Positions 27,254-36,112 of a DNA stretch of 64,000 nucleotides are shown here, piece after piece. Under the pieces are notes generated by a model, which worked only from the letters and a program-made list of their open reading frames with translations, did no database searches and was not told where the DNA came from. A program made the translations under genes and the position numbers. Where the stretch lies: NCBI RefSeq assembly GCF_016907995.1, contig NZ_JAFBDA010000008.1, forward strand, positions 104,324 through 168,323, in the 5' to 3' direction. Origin of the DNA: Clostridium sardiniense (GTDB lineage: Bacteria; Bacillota; Clostridia; Clostridiales; Clostridiaceae). Position 1 is the first letter of the stretch. Every line of letters starts with the position of its first letter.

Positions 27254-27480
27254 AAAAATTCTCCTTTATATTTATTAAATTGATTTCTAATTTACTTTAA
27301 CCAATAAGCTTAGTTTTAATTCATTTCTTAATATAGATGTTTACTTATATTATTAAAGATAATTTAATAAATATAGAGTAAATTTGAAAGGGATATATTT
27401 AATTATCAATAATTTGAATATTTAAATTGATTACGAACAAAAATATATGTGCGATAAAAAATTATAAAGGAGGGACTTTT

Positions 27481-27684
27481 ATGCCAACAGGAACTAAACT
27501 TGAGATGGCATTAGCTAGTGCTAAAGGATTAGTAGCTGATATGAAGACATTTTCTTTAGATACAGATAATCAAGAAGCAAAACAAATATTTAATCAACTT
27601 GCAAGTAAAATGGAAGAGGTAGAACAAACTATTCAATCAAGACTTGATTTTGTGAAACAAGAAGAGCCTCAATATAATAAATAA
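27481..27684 (+). CDS. DUF1657 protein, divergent copy
   Basis: A 67-residue DUF1657 protein (ADMKTFSLDTDNQEAKQIFNQ), transcribed away from the spoVA-type operon. The AAAGGAGGG site places the start at the ATG at 27481; a longer in-frame start at 27427 lacks a site. The sequence motif is nearly the same as the C-terminal domain of the DUF421 protein. Probably made in the forespore with its neighbours, though I could not identify a clear sigma-G promoter. Confidence 0.85.
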   Translation: MPTGTKLEMALASAKGLVADMKTFSLDTDNQEAKQIFNQLASKMEEVEQTIQSRLDFVKQEEPQYNK

Positions 27685-27818
27685 TTAATATACTCCTATA
27701 GCTAGTTAAATTTATATTTTATAGATATGGGAGTATCTTTATTTATAATATTTCCTATATTATGTTAAAATATTTTTAGAATTTATAATGAACTTTGATG
27801 GTATTTAGAGGGGATTAG

Positions 27819-28700
27819 ATGATGGACAAGATAGAACTAAAAGAAGAAGTTAAGCATGGAACAGATAGGTTTCCATTAGCAAGTTACAAGTGGAATAACA
27901 ACAGAGAGTTTTTTGTTAAACTTCATTGGCATGATGAGATAGAATTAGTATTTTTTAATAAGGGTAAATTTACTGTATATATTAACATGCTAAAGTACGA
28001 AATCAATGCTCCCTCATTTATGTTTATTACTTCAGGAGATATTCATTCTATTATTGGTGAGGAAGGGTGTAGAGAAAGTGCTTTAGTTTTTGATTTAAAG
28101 ATGCTTAGTTTTGAGTATTTTGATGGAATACAATATGAGATTATTAGACCATTAATTGAAAAAAAGATACAGTTTCCACAGTTTATTTTCCAAGGTGATA
28201 GTATATGGAATGAAATGAAAAGAATATATAAAGGAATAATGAAAGAGTCTAGAAATGAGGGATTAGGCGCGTGCATTAGGATTAAATCATATATGTATGA
28301 ACTTATTGCTATCTTATATGAAAATGAAAAGTTTAAGTATTTAGATGATATGAATAAAGATGAAATTTACAAAATATCAAATGTTAAAAAGGTTTTGACA
28401 TATATACATGATAATTATAAACATAAAATATATACAGATGATATGGCAAAATTAATAGGTATGAATACGCAGTATTTTTGTAGATACTTTAAGAAGTTAG
28501 TAGGTAAAACTCCTACTGAATATATTAATGAAATCCGTATTGAAAAAGCTACAGAGCTGTTAGCTAAGACAGATAGAAAGATTATAGATATTGCTATGTC
28601 TTGTGGATATGATAATATTGGATATTTCATTAAACGTTTTGATGAGCATAAACATACGACTCCATCAGAATATAGAAAACAAATAAAGATGTCAAAATAG
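27819..28700 (+). CDS. AraC-family transcriptional regulator
   Basis: A one-component regulator of 293 residues. The N-terminal cupin-like sensor domain shows LHWHDEIELVFF and TSGDIHSI; the C-terminal double helix-turn-helix has DDMAKLIGMNTQYFCRYFKKLVGKTPTEYINEIR and ends with the signature CGYDNIGYFIKRFDEH. An ATG at 27822 is an equally possible start. The next gene on the same strand encodes a sugar O-acetyltransferase, a plausible but unproven target. It is distantly similar to the fucose AraC regulator at 38.9 kb. Confidence 0.88.
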   Translation: MMDKIELKEEVKHGTDRFPLASYKWNNNREFFVKLHWHDEIELVFFNKGKFTVYINMLKYEINAPSFMFITSGDIHSIIGEEGCRESALVFDLKMLSFEYFDGIQYEIIRPLIEKKIQFPQFIFQGDSIWNEMKRIYKGIMKESRNEGLGACIRIKSYMYELIAILYENEKFKYLDDMNKDEIYKISNVKKVLTYIHDNYKHKIYTDDMAKLIGMNTQYFCRYFKKLVGKTPTEYINEIRIEKATELLAKTDRKIIDIAMSCGYDNIGYFIKRFDEHKHTTPSEYRKQIKMSK

Positions 28701-28783
28701 TATAATATTTTGTCAAAATTAAATAAGAAACGTCCCTAATATGTATTTATAATGTAATTATAAATTGAAAAGGAGTTAGAATT

Positions 28784-29395
28784 ATGACAGAAAAAGAAAA
28801 AATGTTATCGGGAAATTTATATATGGCTAATGATGAGGAACTTAGAAGAGACAATAAAAAATCAAGAATGCTTACTAGATTATTCAATAATTCTACAGAG
28901 GAGCAAATTCCGTATAGAAAAGAGTTGTTAAAAGAATTATTTGAGAAAACAGGAGAGAACTTATATATTGAACCACCATTTAGGTGTGATTATGGATGCC
29001 ACATTTCTGTTGGGAATAATTTTTATGCAAATTATGATTGTATTATTGTTGATGTGTGTAAAGTGGAAATAGGAGAGAATGTATTGTTTGGACCTAGAGT
29101 AGGTATATATACAGCAGGTCATCCAATAGATGCTGAAATTAGAGATACAGGATTGGAATTTGGTAAGCCAGTAAAAATAGGAAATAGTGTATGGGTTGGA
29201 GGAAGTACAGTAATTAATCCAGGAGTTACAATTGGAAATAACGTTGTTATAGGTTCAGGATCAGTAGTAACAAAAGATATTCCAGATAACGTAGTAGCTG
29301 TAGGAAATCCATGTAGAGTTTTAAGGACTATCACTGATGAAGATAAGGCTTATTGGGAGATTAAAAAAGAAGAATATTATAATACTAAAGGGTAA
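28784..29395 (+). CDS. Maltose/galactoside O-acetyltransferase family protein
   Basis: A cytoplasmic acetyl-CoA-dependent sugar acetyltransferase of 203 residues, LacA/Maa type. The N-terminal helical cap (KMLSGNLYMANDEELRRD) is followed by a left-handed beta helix of hexapeptide repeats (VEIGENVLFGPRVGIYTAGHP, then IGNSVWVGGSTVINPGVTIG). The catalytic His is in TAGHPID. The family often detoxifies non-metabolisable sugars. AAAGGAG precedes the ATG. Confidence 0.9.
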   Translation: MTEKEKMLSGNLYMANDEELRRDNKKSRMLTRLFNNSTEEQIPYRKELLKELFEKTGENLYIEPPFRCDYGCHISVGNNFYANYDCIIVDVCKVEIGENVLFGPRVGIYTAGHPIDAEIRDTGLEFGKPVKIGNSVWVGGSTVINPGVTIGNNVVIGSGSVVTKDIPDNVVAVGNPCRVLRTITDEDKAYWEIKKEEYYNTKG

Positions 29396-29423
29396 AAATA
29401 TTTGAAATTATATTTAAAATAAT

Positions 29424-29463
29424 AAAAAAGCATTCATAGTTAAATCTATGGATGCTTTTTTTA
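29424..29463. terminator. Bidirectional terminator
   Basis: AAAAAAGCAT...ATGCTTTTTT stem between the converging acetyltransferase and GreA-family genes. Confidence 0.8.
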
Positions 29464-29464
29464 T

Positions 29465-29929
29465 TTATAATATTTCTAATATTTCTACAGTGTAAGTATA
29501 TTCAGGTGCATTAACTGTAACTATATCTCCAACTTTGTGGCCAGATAGTGCTTTCCCTAAATCAGATTCCACACTTATAAGCATATTTTCTGGGTCTAAA
29601 TCCATTGTAGTTACTAGAGTTACTGTAACTTCATCATCATCTTCTACAAATTTAATTCTAGCTTTACTATTGATACCTAAGACTGATTTATCTAAACTTG
29701 CATCATCTACTACTGTTGCAGTTGAAATCATAGTTAATAAATACTGAATTCTATTATCATTTTCTCTATAATTTGCACAAGCTTCTTTATATTCCGCATT
29801 TTCTGATCTATCACCATGTGCAGCAGCAATTAATTTTTCTTTTGCGATTTCAGCTCTTTTAACTGTCATTCTATATTCTAATTCTTCTCTTAATTTTTTT
29901 ACATTTTCTTCTGTTAGTTGATTATTCAT
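29465..29929 (-). CDS. GreA/GreB-family transcript cleavage factor
   Basis: A 154-residue protein with the GreA layout. An N-terminal coiled coil has the acidic tip GDRSENAEYKEA (about 39-50), which enters the RNA polymerase secondary channel to stimulate cleavage of backtracked RNA. A C-terminal FKBP-like globular domain ends YTYTVEILEI. The GGGAGGG site is strong. The main greA of clostridia usually lies in another context, so this may be a second copy. Confidence 0.88.
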   Translation of the reverse strand: MNNQLTEENVKKLREELEYRMTVKRAEIAKEKLIAAAHGDRSENAEYKEACANYRENDNRIQYLLTMISTATVVDDASLDKSVLGINSKARIKFVEDDDEVTVTLVTTMDLDPENMLISVESDLGKALSGHKVGDIVTVNAPEYTYTVEILEIL

Positions 29930-30063
29930 AAAAACTAACCCTCCCCTGAAATATATTATGTTAATATTATATAATATATAAAAGAAATTGAAAGGGACTT
30001 ATGGTCTTTAATAATATATATTGAATTATTTTTCAATATGGACTCCAAGAATAAGAGGTAAAT

Positions 30064-31185
30064 ATGACTTTAAAGAAGAGAAAAAAAGAACGAATAAAAA
30101 TTAATAATGTAAATGAATTTAAGAATGCACTAAAAAAAGAAGGATATAAAATAGATGAATTAGATGAAGAAAAATTCAAAGAACAAATTACTAAAATTTT
30201 CAAAGTAGATAGTAGTGTAATAGAGAAGTTATATAAATGCATAAAGGATACTGAGATTACTTATAGAGCAAATGATATTAATGATTTTATTGACTATATA
30301 GAAAAAATCATGATATTTGAAAATGAACATAATAAATTATGTGAAAAAATAAGTAAAATAAAAAGATTAAGTATAGATAGAATTGAATATGAACGAGAGC
30401 CAAGTTCACAAGATAATGTTGAAGATATTATAAAGGACATAGAAAAAATAAAAAAACTTATATCTGTAAAAATAAGTGAAGAAGAGAAAGCAAAGCTTGA
30501 AAGTTTAGAAAAGGAATTAAATAATGATTATCTTTATGCAAAGGATATTGAATTTCTAAAGAAAATGGTTCTTATTAGAAAAGAAGAGGTAAAAGAAAAA
30601 TATAATGCTGAAACTAGAGTTAAAACAATATTAATAGAAATACCCAATGAAATAAATTATCACTATATGAAAGTGAAGAAGGGAACTGTAGAATATCATC
30701 AGCATTTAACAAGTAACATACCAAGAATGAAACGCTTAATAAAGAATATACATAAATATATTAAGGTCTCCGAAAAAGAAAAAAACACATTTAAAATAGA
30801 TCAAAGCAAAGCATTACAAGATTCTATAAATATAGCAGTAGCAACATATAATAATAAGGAATTTAAAGCAATAAGCGGTAGTAATGATGTAAAAGGTTAT
30901 TGTACGGCACCTTTATTAAAAGAAGCAAGCTTTAAAAGTATGAAAGTTAATAAATTAGGTAGATTAGGAACAGGATATAATCGAGTTAACGATAGTGAAA
31001 AAAAGATACTTGAAGAAATAGATAAACAAATAGAAGGAAAAATACTTAAGAATGAAGGAAATCTTATTTTGTATAGTAAATGGGAACCTTGTCCAAGTTG
31101 TTATTTTGTAATTAGTCAGTTTTGCAAAAAATATCCAAATATAAAAGTACAGGTGAAATATAGTAAAAGGTACGGTGAACAATAG
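30064..31185 (+). CDS. Orphan deaminase-fold protein, BURPS668_1122/toxin-deaminase-like
   Basis: A 373-residue protein with no signal peptide or membrane helix. Residues 1 to about 230 are highly charged and mostly helical, with coiled-coil stretches. The C-terminal region from about 265 looks like a cytidine-deaminase-fold domain: NDSEKKILEEI (about 309-319) and then WEPCPSCYFVISQF, where P342-C343-x-x-C346 matches the zinc motif and YPNIKVQV follows as the next strand. The usual H/C-x-E is here D310-S-E312. This pattern resembles the polymorphic-toxin deaminases named after BURPS668_1122. No immunity gene is evident beside it. Nucleotide or nucleic acid deamination is inferred; a defence or toxin role is possible. 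Confidence 0.65.
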   Translation: MTLKKRKKERIKINNVNEFKNALKKEGYKIDELDEEKFKEQITKIFKVDSSVIEKLYKCIKDTEITYRANDINDFIDYIEKIMIFENEHNKLCEKISKIKRLSIDRIEYEREPSSQDNVEDIIKDIEKIKKLISVKISEEEKAKLESLEKELNNDYLYAKDIEFLKKMVLIRKEEVKEKYNAETRVKTILIEIPNEINYHYMKVKKGTVEYHQHLTSNIPRMKRLIKNIHKYIKVSEKEKNTFKIDQSKALQDSINIAVATYNNKEFKAISGSNDVKGYCTAPLLKEASFKSMKVNKLGRLGTGYNRVNDSEKKILEEIDKQIEGKILKNEGNLILYSKWEPCPSCYFVISQFCKKYPNIKVQVKYSKRYGEQ

Positions 31186-31401
31186 GTAGTCATAAATTTA
31201 TAGTAACTAAATATTAGGGAAAGCTTACTTGGTATTTAACTATAGTAGTGTAAATATGTTGCTTTATATTTAAAATTTTATTTTCATATAAATAGGAAAG
31301 TTTACAGATGAATAAACGTATACTCATTATGAGATTAATATATAGACTTTAATTTGCAAAAATCAAATAAAGGATTTAATGCAGACTAAGGAGTGCTTTG
31401 A

Positions 31402-32712
31402 ATGTATGAGTTTATAGAAAAATTAGTTGATGATATAAAAGATAAGATAATTGGATACAGAAGAGATTTTCACAAATATCCGGAGTTTGCATGGACAGAA
31501 TTTAGAACAGCTTCCTTGATTGCAAAAGTATTAATAGATAATGGGTATAAGGTTAAAGTAGGAAAAGAAGTTATAAATGATAAATATAGAATGAATATTC
31601 CATCTAAAGAAGAGTTAGATAAAAGTTATAAAAGAGCAATAAATCAAGGTGCATATGAAGATATATGCAAGCTAATGCGTGGTGGATATACGGCAGTAGT
31701 AGGAATTTTAGAAAATGGAAATGATCCATCTATATCATTAAGGTTTGATATGGATGGAGTTAGAATAAAAGAAAGTGAAGATTATAGTCACATACCTTTT
31801 AAAAATAGATTTTCATCTAATAATGATGGGATAATGCATGCTTGTGGTCATGACGGACATATAGCTATAGGACTTGGAGTTGCAGAGACTATTATAAAGA
31901 TGAAAAAATATTTTAAGGGCACAATAAAACTTATATTTCAACCAGCCGAAGAGGGTGTAAGTGGAGCTAGAGCAATATCAGAATCAAATTTGTTAGATGA
32001 TGTAGATTATATAATTAGTGGGCATATAGGAATAAAGGCAAGAAAATCAGGAGAAATAATATGTGGGACAGATGGATTCCTAGCAACATCTAAGATCAAT
32101 GCTGAATTTAAAGGTAAATCATCTCATGCAGGAGTAGCTCCAGAAAAGGGACATAATGCACTTTTATCAGCAGCAACAGCAGTTTTGAACTTAGATGCTA
32201 TACCAAGAAATGGTGAGGGCGATACAAGAATAAATGTTGGAAAGTTAATAGCTGGAAGTGGAAGAAATGTAATTCCAGGAAGAGCATTTATGGAAATAGA
32301 GACTAGAGGAGAGACAACTGAATTAAATAGATATATGGAAAATTATGCAGAAAGAATATTAATGGCTTCAGCAGAAATGCATGACACACATGTTAATATA
32401 AAATGTGTAGGAAAATCTATAAGTGCAAGTAGTGATGATGAGTTAATAAAACTAATTAAGAATGTTGCAAATAGTATAAAAGAATATACTATTATAAGGG
32501 AAAAAGATAGTTTTGGAGCTAGTGAAGATGTTTGTTATATGATGAATAAGGTACAAGCTAATGGAGGAAAGGCATCATATATTATGTTTGGTAGTGATTT
32601 AAAAGCTGAACATCATTCACCTATGTTTGATTTTAATGAGGAGGATATGCTAGGTGCGGTGAAGCTTTATAGTGAACTTATATTAAAAATAGCTGCGAAT
32701 AGAGAGTTTTAA
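31402..32712 (+). CDS. M20-family amidohydrolase, AbgA-like
   Basis: A dinuclear-metal peptidase of 436 residues. The metal-binding motif is HACGHDGHIAIGLG, with QPAEEGVSGARAI supplying the catalytic Glu pair and GHIG another ligand. The last His ligand is in EHHSPMFDF. The insertion after residue 55 and overall length match p-aminobenzoyl-glutamate hydrolase subunit A (AbgA) and related aminoacylases better than the shorter amidases. No abgB or abgT neighbour is present, so the substrate is unsure. AAGGAG lies before the ATG. Confidence 0.85.
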   Translation: MYEFIEKLVDDIKDKIIGYRRDFHKYPEFAWTEFRTASLIAKVLIDNGYKVKVGKEVINDKYRMNIPSKEELDKSYKRAINQGAYEDICKLMRGGYTAVVGILENGNDPSISLRFDMDGVRIKESEDYSHIPFKNRFSSNNDGIMHACGHDGHIAIGLGVAETIIKMKKYFKGTIKLIFQPAEEGVSGARAISESNLLDDVDYIISGHIGIKARKSGEIICGTDGFLATSKINAEFKGKSSHAGVAPEKGHNALLSAATAVLNLDAIPRNGEGDTRINVGKLIAGSGRNVIPGRAFMEIETRGETTELNRYMENYAERILMASAEMHDTHVNIKCVGKSISASSDDELIKLIKNVANSIKEYTIIREKDSFGASEDVCYMMNKVQANGGKASYIMFGSDLKAEHHSPMFDFNEEDMLGAVKLYSELILKIAANREF

Positions 32713-32824
32713 TTTAAGTAATATTTAAATTAAACGTAAAAATATTTAAAAAGGGAAATAATAAGAAGTTAAATTGACTAATAATATAATTAATATATAT
32801 ATTAAATTATGAATTGATTTTTAC

Positions 32825-32868
32825 CTCTTAACTAAAATAATGTAGCATTATTTTAGTTAAGAGATTTT
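32825..32868. terminator. Terminator after the M20 gene
   Basis: Perfect 18-bp stem (32825-32842 with 32846-32863), 3-nt loop. Confidence 0.75.
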
Positions 32869-32939
32869 AATAATTTAGATTTAAAAAGTCTAATTTTAAA
32901 ACGGATTAATTATTCAATAAAGAATCATCAAAAAGAAAA

Positions 32940-33191
32940 TTATAATTTAGTACATGAATCTTTTATTAATTGAGTAATTGCCTTAATAGACATATCTGAT
33001 ATATTAGAGCTATTTAAAATTAAATCCGCTTTCCATTTAGTGGGTTCAACATATTCATCATGTCTATAACGAACCATATCTAAGTAAACATTTGAAATTT
33101 CATCAAATGTAAGTCCCCATTCCATATTTCTTTTAAGGCGTCTTACTATTCTTTCATCAGGTCGACAATCTATAAATTGAAGTTTATTCCT
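32940..33191 (-). pseudogene. Uridine kinase-family remnant (C-terminal part)
   Basis: The open frame from 33191 downward, upstream of the apparent ATG at 33125, reads KLQFIDCRPDERIVRRLKR and continues smoothly into MEWGLTFDEISNVYLDMVRYRHD and VEPTKWKADLIL. This matches the C-terminal third of uridine kinases, where ERxxRRxxRD, a YLxxVxPxHxxFVEP motif and ADxII are conserved. The P-loop and the first two thirds of the gene are absent and a stop closes the frame at its upstream end, so this is a truncated relic. A 61-residue ORF could be called here but has no ribosome binding site. Confidence 0.65.
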
Positions 33192-33231
33192 TTAAAATAT
33201 AAATAAAAATAAGTATTATAGGATACTATAT

Positions 33232-34302
33232 TTATTCTTTAATTCTTTTTATGATTTCTTGAAATTCAGTATTTTCTTTTATCTTATCAAATGTCTTATT
33301 ACCTTCTAAAAGAGTAGTTATAGTTTCTTTTAAATACTCTTTAGAGATAGTCTTTTTGCTAATCTCTAAGGTATCAAAAAATATATTATTTGATAAATCT
33401 TCATAAATATTTTCTAATCTACATTTTATAAGAGGTTCAGATTTCTTTAATGCTTCTATGGATTCTTTTTCGCAACCATTACGAGCATATGCTTCAGCTA
33501 GTGTTATATAAGCTGCCATTCCATTATTTGGGGAGTCAAACAAATTATGAAGCTTTATTAGAGCTTCTAATAATTTTATTGATTTGTCAAATTCTTTATT
33601 TTTTTCTGCAATACGAGCTAAAGATAATAAATTCATACCACAGTTTCCTAAGTTTTTAATAAGCATTTCTTGATACATTTTCTTTGATTTTTCAATTTCT
33701 CCTTTATTATAGTAAATAGTAGCAATTAATAGATTAGTATCTGTAGATTCAGATGGTAACTTTTGTGCAGTTTCTAAAGCTTTATCATTATCCTGCAGCA
33801 TTATATAATAACTTGTTAAACTTAAAAGAGCTGATTTTGATATTTCTATATCTTCACATACGGAAGCTTCTTTAGTTAGTTCCATAACTCTGTCCATTAG
33901 AGAGTTTTGACTTTCTTCTGTAGTTATAAGGGGAAGCTGAGTAAAATATAAACTTGCTATTTTAAGCTTTAAACCTAAATCATTTGGGTATTCTTTTAAG
34001 TATTTTTCACAATCTTCATAAGCTTCCTTATAATCTTTACTTGTAAAATTATTTGAGCATATTGATAAAATTTCTTCTATGTCTTTATCTGTTAGCTTTT
34101 CTTTAAATTCTAATAATCCATCAATTGTAGTATCAAGCAGACGAGCGATTGGAGAGAGTAATGTAATATCAGGATAAGCGTATCCATTTTCCCATTTTGA
34201 TACTGCTGGCTTTGATACACCTACTGCTTCGGCAAGCTGTTCTTGAGTTAGACCTTTTATTCTTCTTAATTTTTGTATGACTTTTCCAACATTTAAAATC
34301 AT
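33232..34302 (-). CDS. XRE-family regulator with TPR-like C-terminal domain
   Basis: A 356-residue protein. Residues 1-65 form an XRE helix-turn-helix (KGLTQEQLAEAVGVSKPAVSKWENG); the rest is an alpha-helical array with tetratricopeptide-like repeats (ASLYFTQ, LIATIYYNKGEIEKSKKMYQ, LSLARIAEKNKEFDKSIKLLEAL, ITLAEAYARNG). The layout resembles peptide-responsive regulators, but no candidate secreted peptide gene was found next to it. It is divergent from a small membrane-protein gene, which it may control. GGAGT precedes the ATG. Confidence 0.85.
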   Translation of the reverse strand: MILNVGKVIQKLRRIKGLTQEQLAEAVGVSKPAVSKWENGYAYPDITLLSPIARLLDTTIDGLLEFKEKLTDKDIEEILSICSNNFTSKDYKEAYEDCEKYLKEYPNDLGLKLKIASLYFTQLPLITTEESQNSLMDRVMELTKEASVCEDIEISKSALLSLTSYYIMLQDNDKALETAQKLPSESTDTNLLIATIYYNKGEIEKSKKMYQEMLIKNLGNCGMNLLSLARIAEKNKEFDKSIKLLEALIKLHNLFDSPNNGMAAYITLAEAYARNGCEKESIEALKKSEPLIKCRLENIYEDLSNNIFFDTLEISKKTISKEYLKETITTLLEGNKTFDKIKENTEFQEIIKRIKE

Positions 34303-34562
34303 AAGTTTTACTCCTTTATTTTGTAATAAGAAAGCTTTCTAAGTAAAGTATATCCAGTAATTAAAAATATTACAATTGAATAGAAGTTAATCTAAATTAT
34401 TAAAAAGTAAACTAATAGTAAACTAAATACATTAGAGAATATAATAAGTAATTTTGGTTACCTAAAAGTAACTTATTGTTATATCTCAATAATAATGGTA
34501 TATTAATTCCATATAAAATAATATTTAAAAATATTATAAGGGAGTATAGGGGTAACAAATTT

Positions 34563-34796
34563 ATGAAGTTAAGTAAAGTTAGTAATTATATTTCTAATAT
34601 AGCCATTGTTGTAGCTATATATGCTGGGTATAAAGTATTTCAAAGTCGTATGCATTTACCACAAGGAGCATGTCCAGTAGAGGATAATAGACCATTATTA
34701 TATTTATCTGTAGCAGTTTTGATCTTATCAATAATATTGTCATTTATCTCAGATAAGTTTGAAGCTAAGAATAGAAAAGAAATAGATAATAATTAG
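34563..34796 (+). CDS. Small membrane protein (77 aa) divergent from the XRE regulator
   Basis: Two hydrophobic helices (about 10-25 and 46-62) flank a polar loop with one Cys (HLPQGACPVEDNRP); the tail is charged. The loop pattern QGACPVEDNRP followed by a helix recalls small clostridial membrane proteins of unknown role. The ATG at 34563 is preceded by AGGGGT; a longer start at 34476 adds a stretch without family features. Regulation by the divergent XRE protein is likely from position. Confidence 0.65.
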   Translation: MKLSKVSNYISNIAIVVAIYAGYKVFQSRMHLPQGACPVEDNRPLLYLSVAVLILSIILSFISDKFEAKNRKEIDNN

Positions 34797-34879
34797 TTTA
34801 TAAAGATACATTTCTATTGTAGAAAGTAATAAAATTAAATTTAAATAGTATATAATATAATTAATACTATATTAGTTAA

Positions 34880-34921
34880 AAGTTGTATTGAGAGATATTG
34901 TTTCTCAATACAACTTTTTAT
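34880..34921 (+). terminator. Terminator after the small membrane-protein gene
   Basis: Stem AAGTTGTATTGAGA (34880-34893) with TCTCAATACAACTT (34903-34916) and a T-tail. Confidence 0.85.
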
Positions 34922-35052
34922 TTATATTAAATTTACTAAATAATAATTTTTAAATATTAGATTATCATAGTATAATTATTTTTTTAATATAATATTGTTT
35001 AAATTATAAGATATATAAATATAATCAATTATTTAATAATGGAGGAAGATAG

Positions 35053-35985
35053 ATGAATTTTGTTGCTATAGATTTTGAGACTGCAAATGAAAAGAGGAAT
35101 AGTCCTTGCTCTATAGGTATTGTTGTAGTAAAGAATGGAGAAATTATTGAAAGAATACATCATTTAATAAAGCCAAAGGAAATGAGGTTTATGCCAATAA
35201 ATATAGGTATACATGGTATAAGACCTAAAATGGTTGAAAATGAATTAGAATTTAATGAGGTATGGGAAAAAATTAAACATCATTTTGATGAAAGTTTAGT
35301 AATAGCTCATAATGCTGGATTTGATATATCTGTTTTAAGAAATACCTTAGAACTTTATGGAATTGAAGCACCAACTTTTAATTATATATGTACAATGAAA
35401 CTTGCAAAGAATTTCTACACAGAGCTTAATAATGTAAGATTAAACACAGTAAATAATTTTTTAGGATATAAGTTTAAGCACCATGATGCTTTAGCAGATG
35501 CTCTTGCATGTAGCAATATACTACTTAATATTTCAGAGGAATTAGATACTAAAGATGTTAATGAGATATCTAAATCTTTAGGGGTAACTCTTGGAGTAGT
35601 TAATAGTGATGGGTATAAGCCTTCTTCAAGTAGAGGAAGAATATTAATAACATCAAGAAGAGATCCATCAATAGATAGTAATAATCCATTTGAATGTTTA
35701 GATAGTAATGCATTTAGAGATGAGGTTGTAGTATTTACAGGAGGATTATCTTCTATGACAAGAGATGAAGCTATGATGTTAGTTAGAAAACTTGGAGGAT
35801 GCACAGGAAGTTCGGTAACTAAGAAAACAACATGCTTAGTAACAAATACAAAAAATATAGAAGAATTAGATAGGTGTGAAATGAGCAATAAGCTTAAAAG
35901 AGCATCAAATTTAAGAGATAAAGGTCAGAAGATAAAATTCTTAGATGAAGAGAGATTTTTAGATATGATAAAAAAAGCTAATTAG
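35053..35985 (+). CDS. DnaQ-like 3'-5' exonuclease fused to a BRCT domain
   Basis: A 310-residue protein. Residues 1 to about 165 form a DEDDh exonuclease: FVAIDFETA gives the first Asp/Glu, AHNAGFD the second Asp, and HHDALADA the catalytic His and last Asp. A linker of about 50 residues leads to a BRCT domain (about 220-310: DEVVVFTGGLSSMTRDEAMMLVRKLGG, then KKTTCLVT). This architecture resembles DNA polymerase III epsilon-like proteins of Firmicutes and suggests a DNA repair role. GGAGG precedes the ATG. Confidence 0.9.
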   Translation: MNFVAIDFETANEKRNSPCSIGIVVVKNGEIIERIHHLIKPKEMRFMPINIGIHGIRPKMVENELEFNEVWEKIKHHFDESLVIAHNAGFDISVLRNTLELYGIEAPTFNYICTMKLAKNFYTELNNVRLNTVNNFLGYKFKHHDALADALACSNILLNISEELDTKDVNEISKSLGVTLGVVNSDGYKPSSSRGRILITSRRDPSIDSNNPFECLDSNAFRDEVVVFTGGLSSMTRDEAMMLVRKLGGCTGSSVTKKTTCLVTNTKNIEELDRCEMSNKLKRASNLRDKGQKIKFLDEERFLDMIKKAN

Positions 35986-36112
35986 GATTAGTAGATTAGC
36001 TAAGTGATGTTTTAAGGGAATATAAATTTTCTAAATAGCTATATATGAAAATAGATAATATAATAAAAAGAAATGATATAGATATAAAGAAATGTATAGG
36101 GAGTTATGGTAT

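Noticed and set aside
27254..27480. Sigma-G promoters between the divergent DUF1657 genes
   Set aside because: TGAATA-like -35 sequences are present, but no well-spaced -10 matching the forespore consensus could be shown.
33232..34302. XRE-TPR protein as a full quorum-sensing pair
   Set aside because: No adjacent short gene with a signal-peptide-like propeptide was seen.
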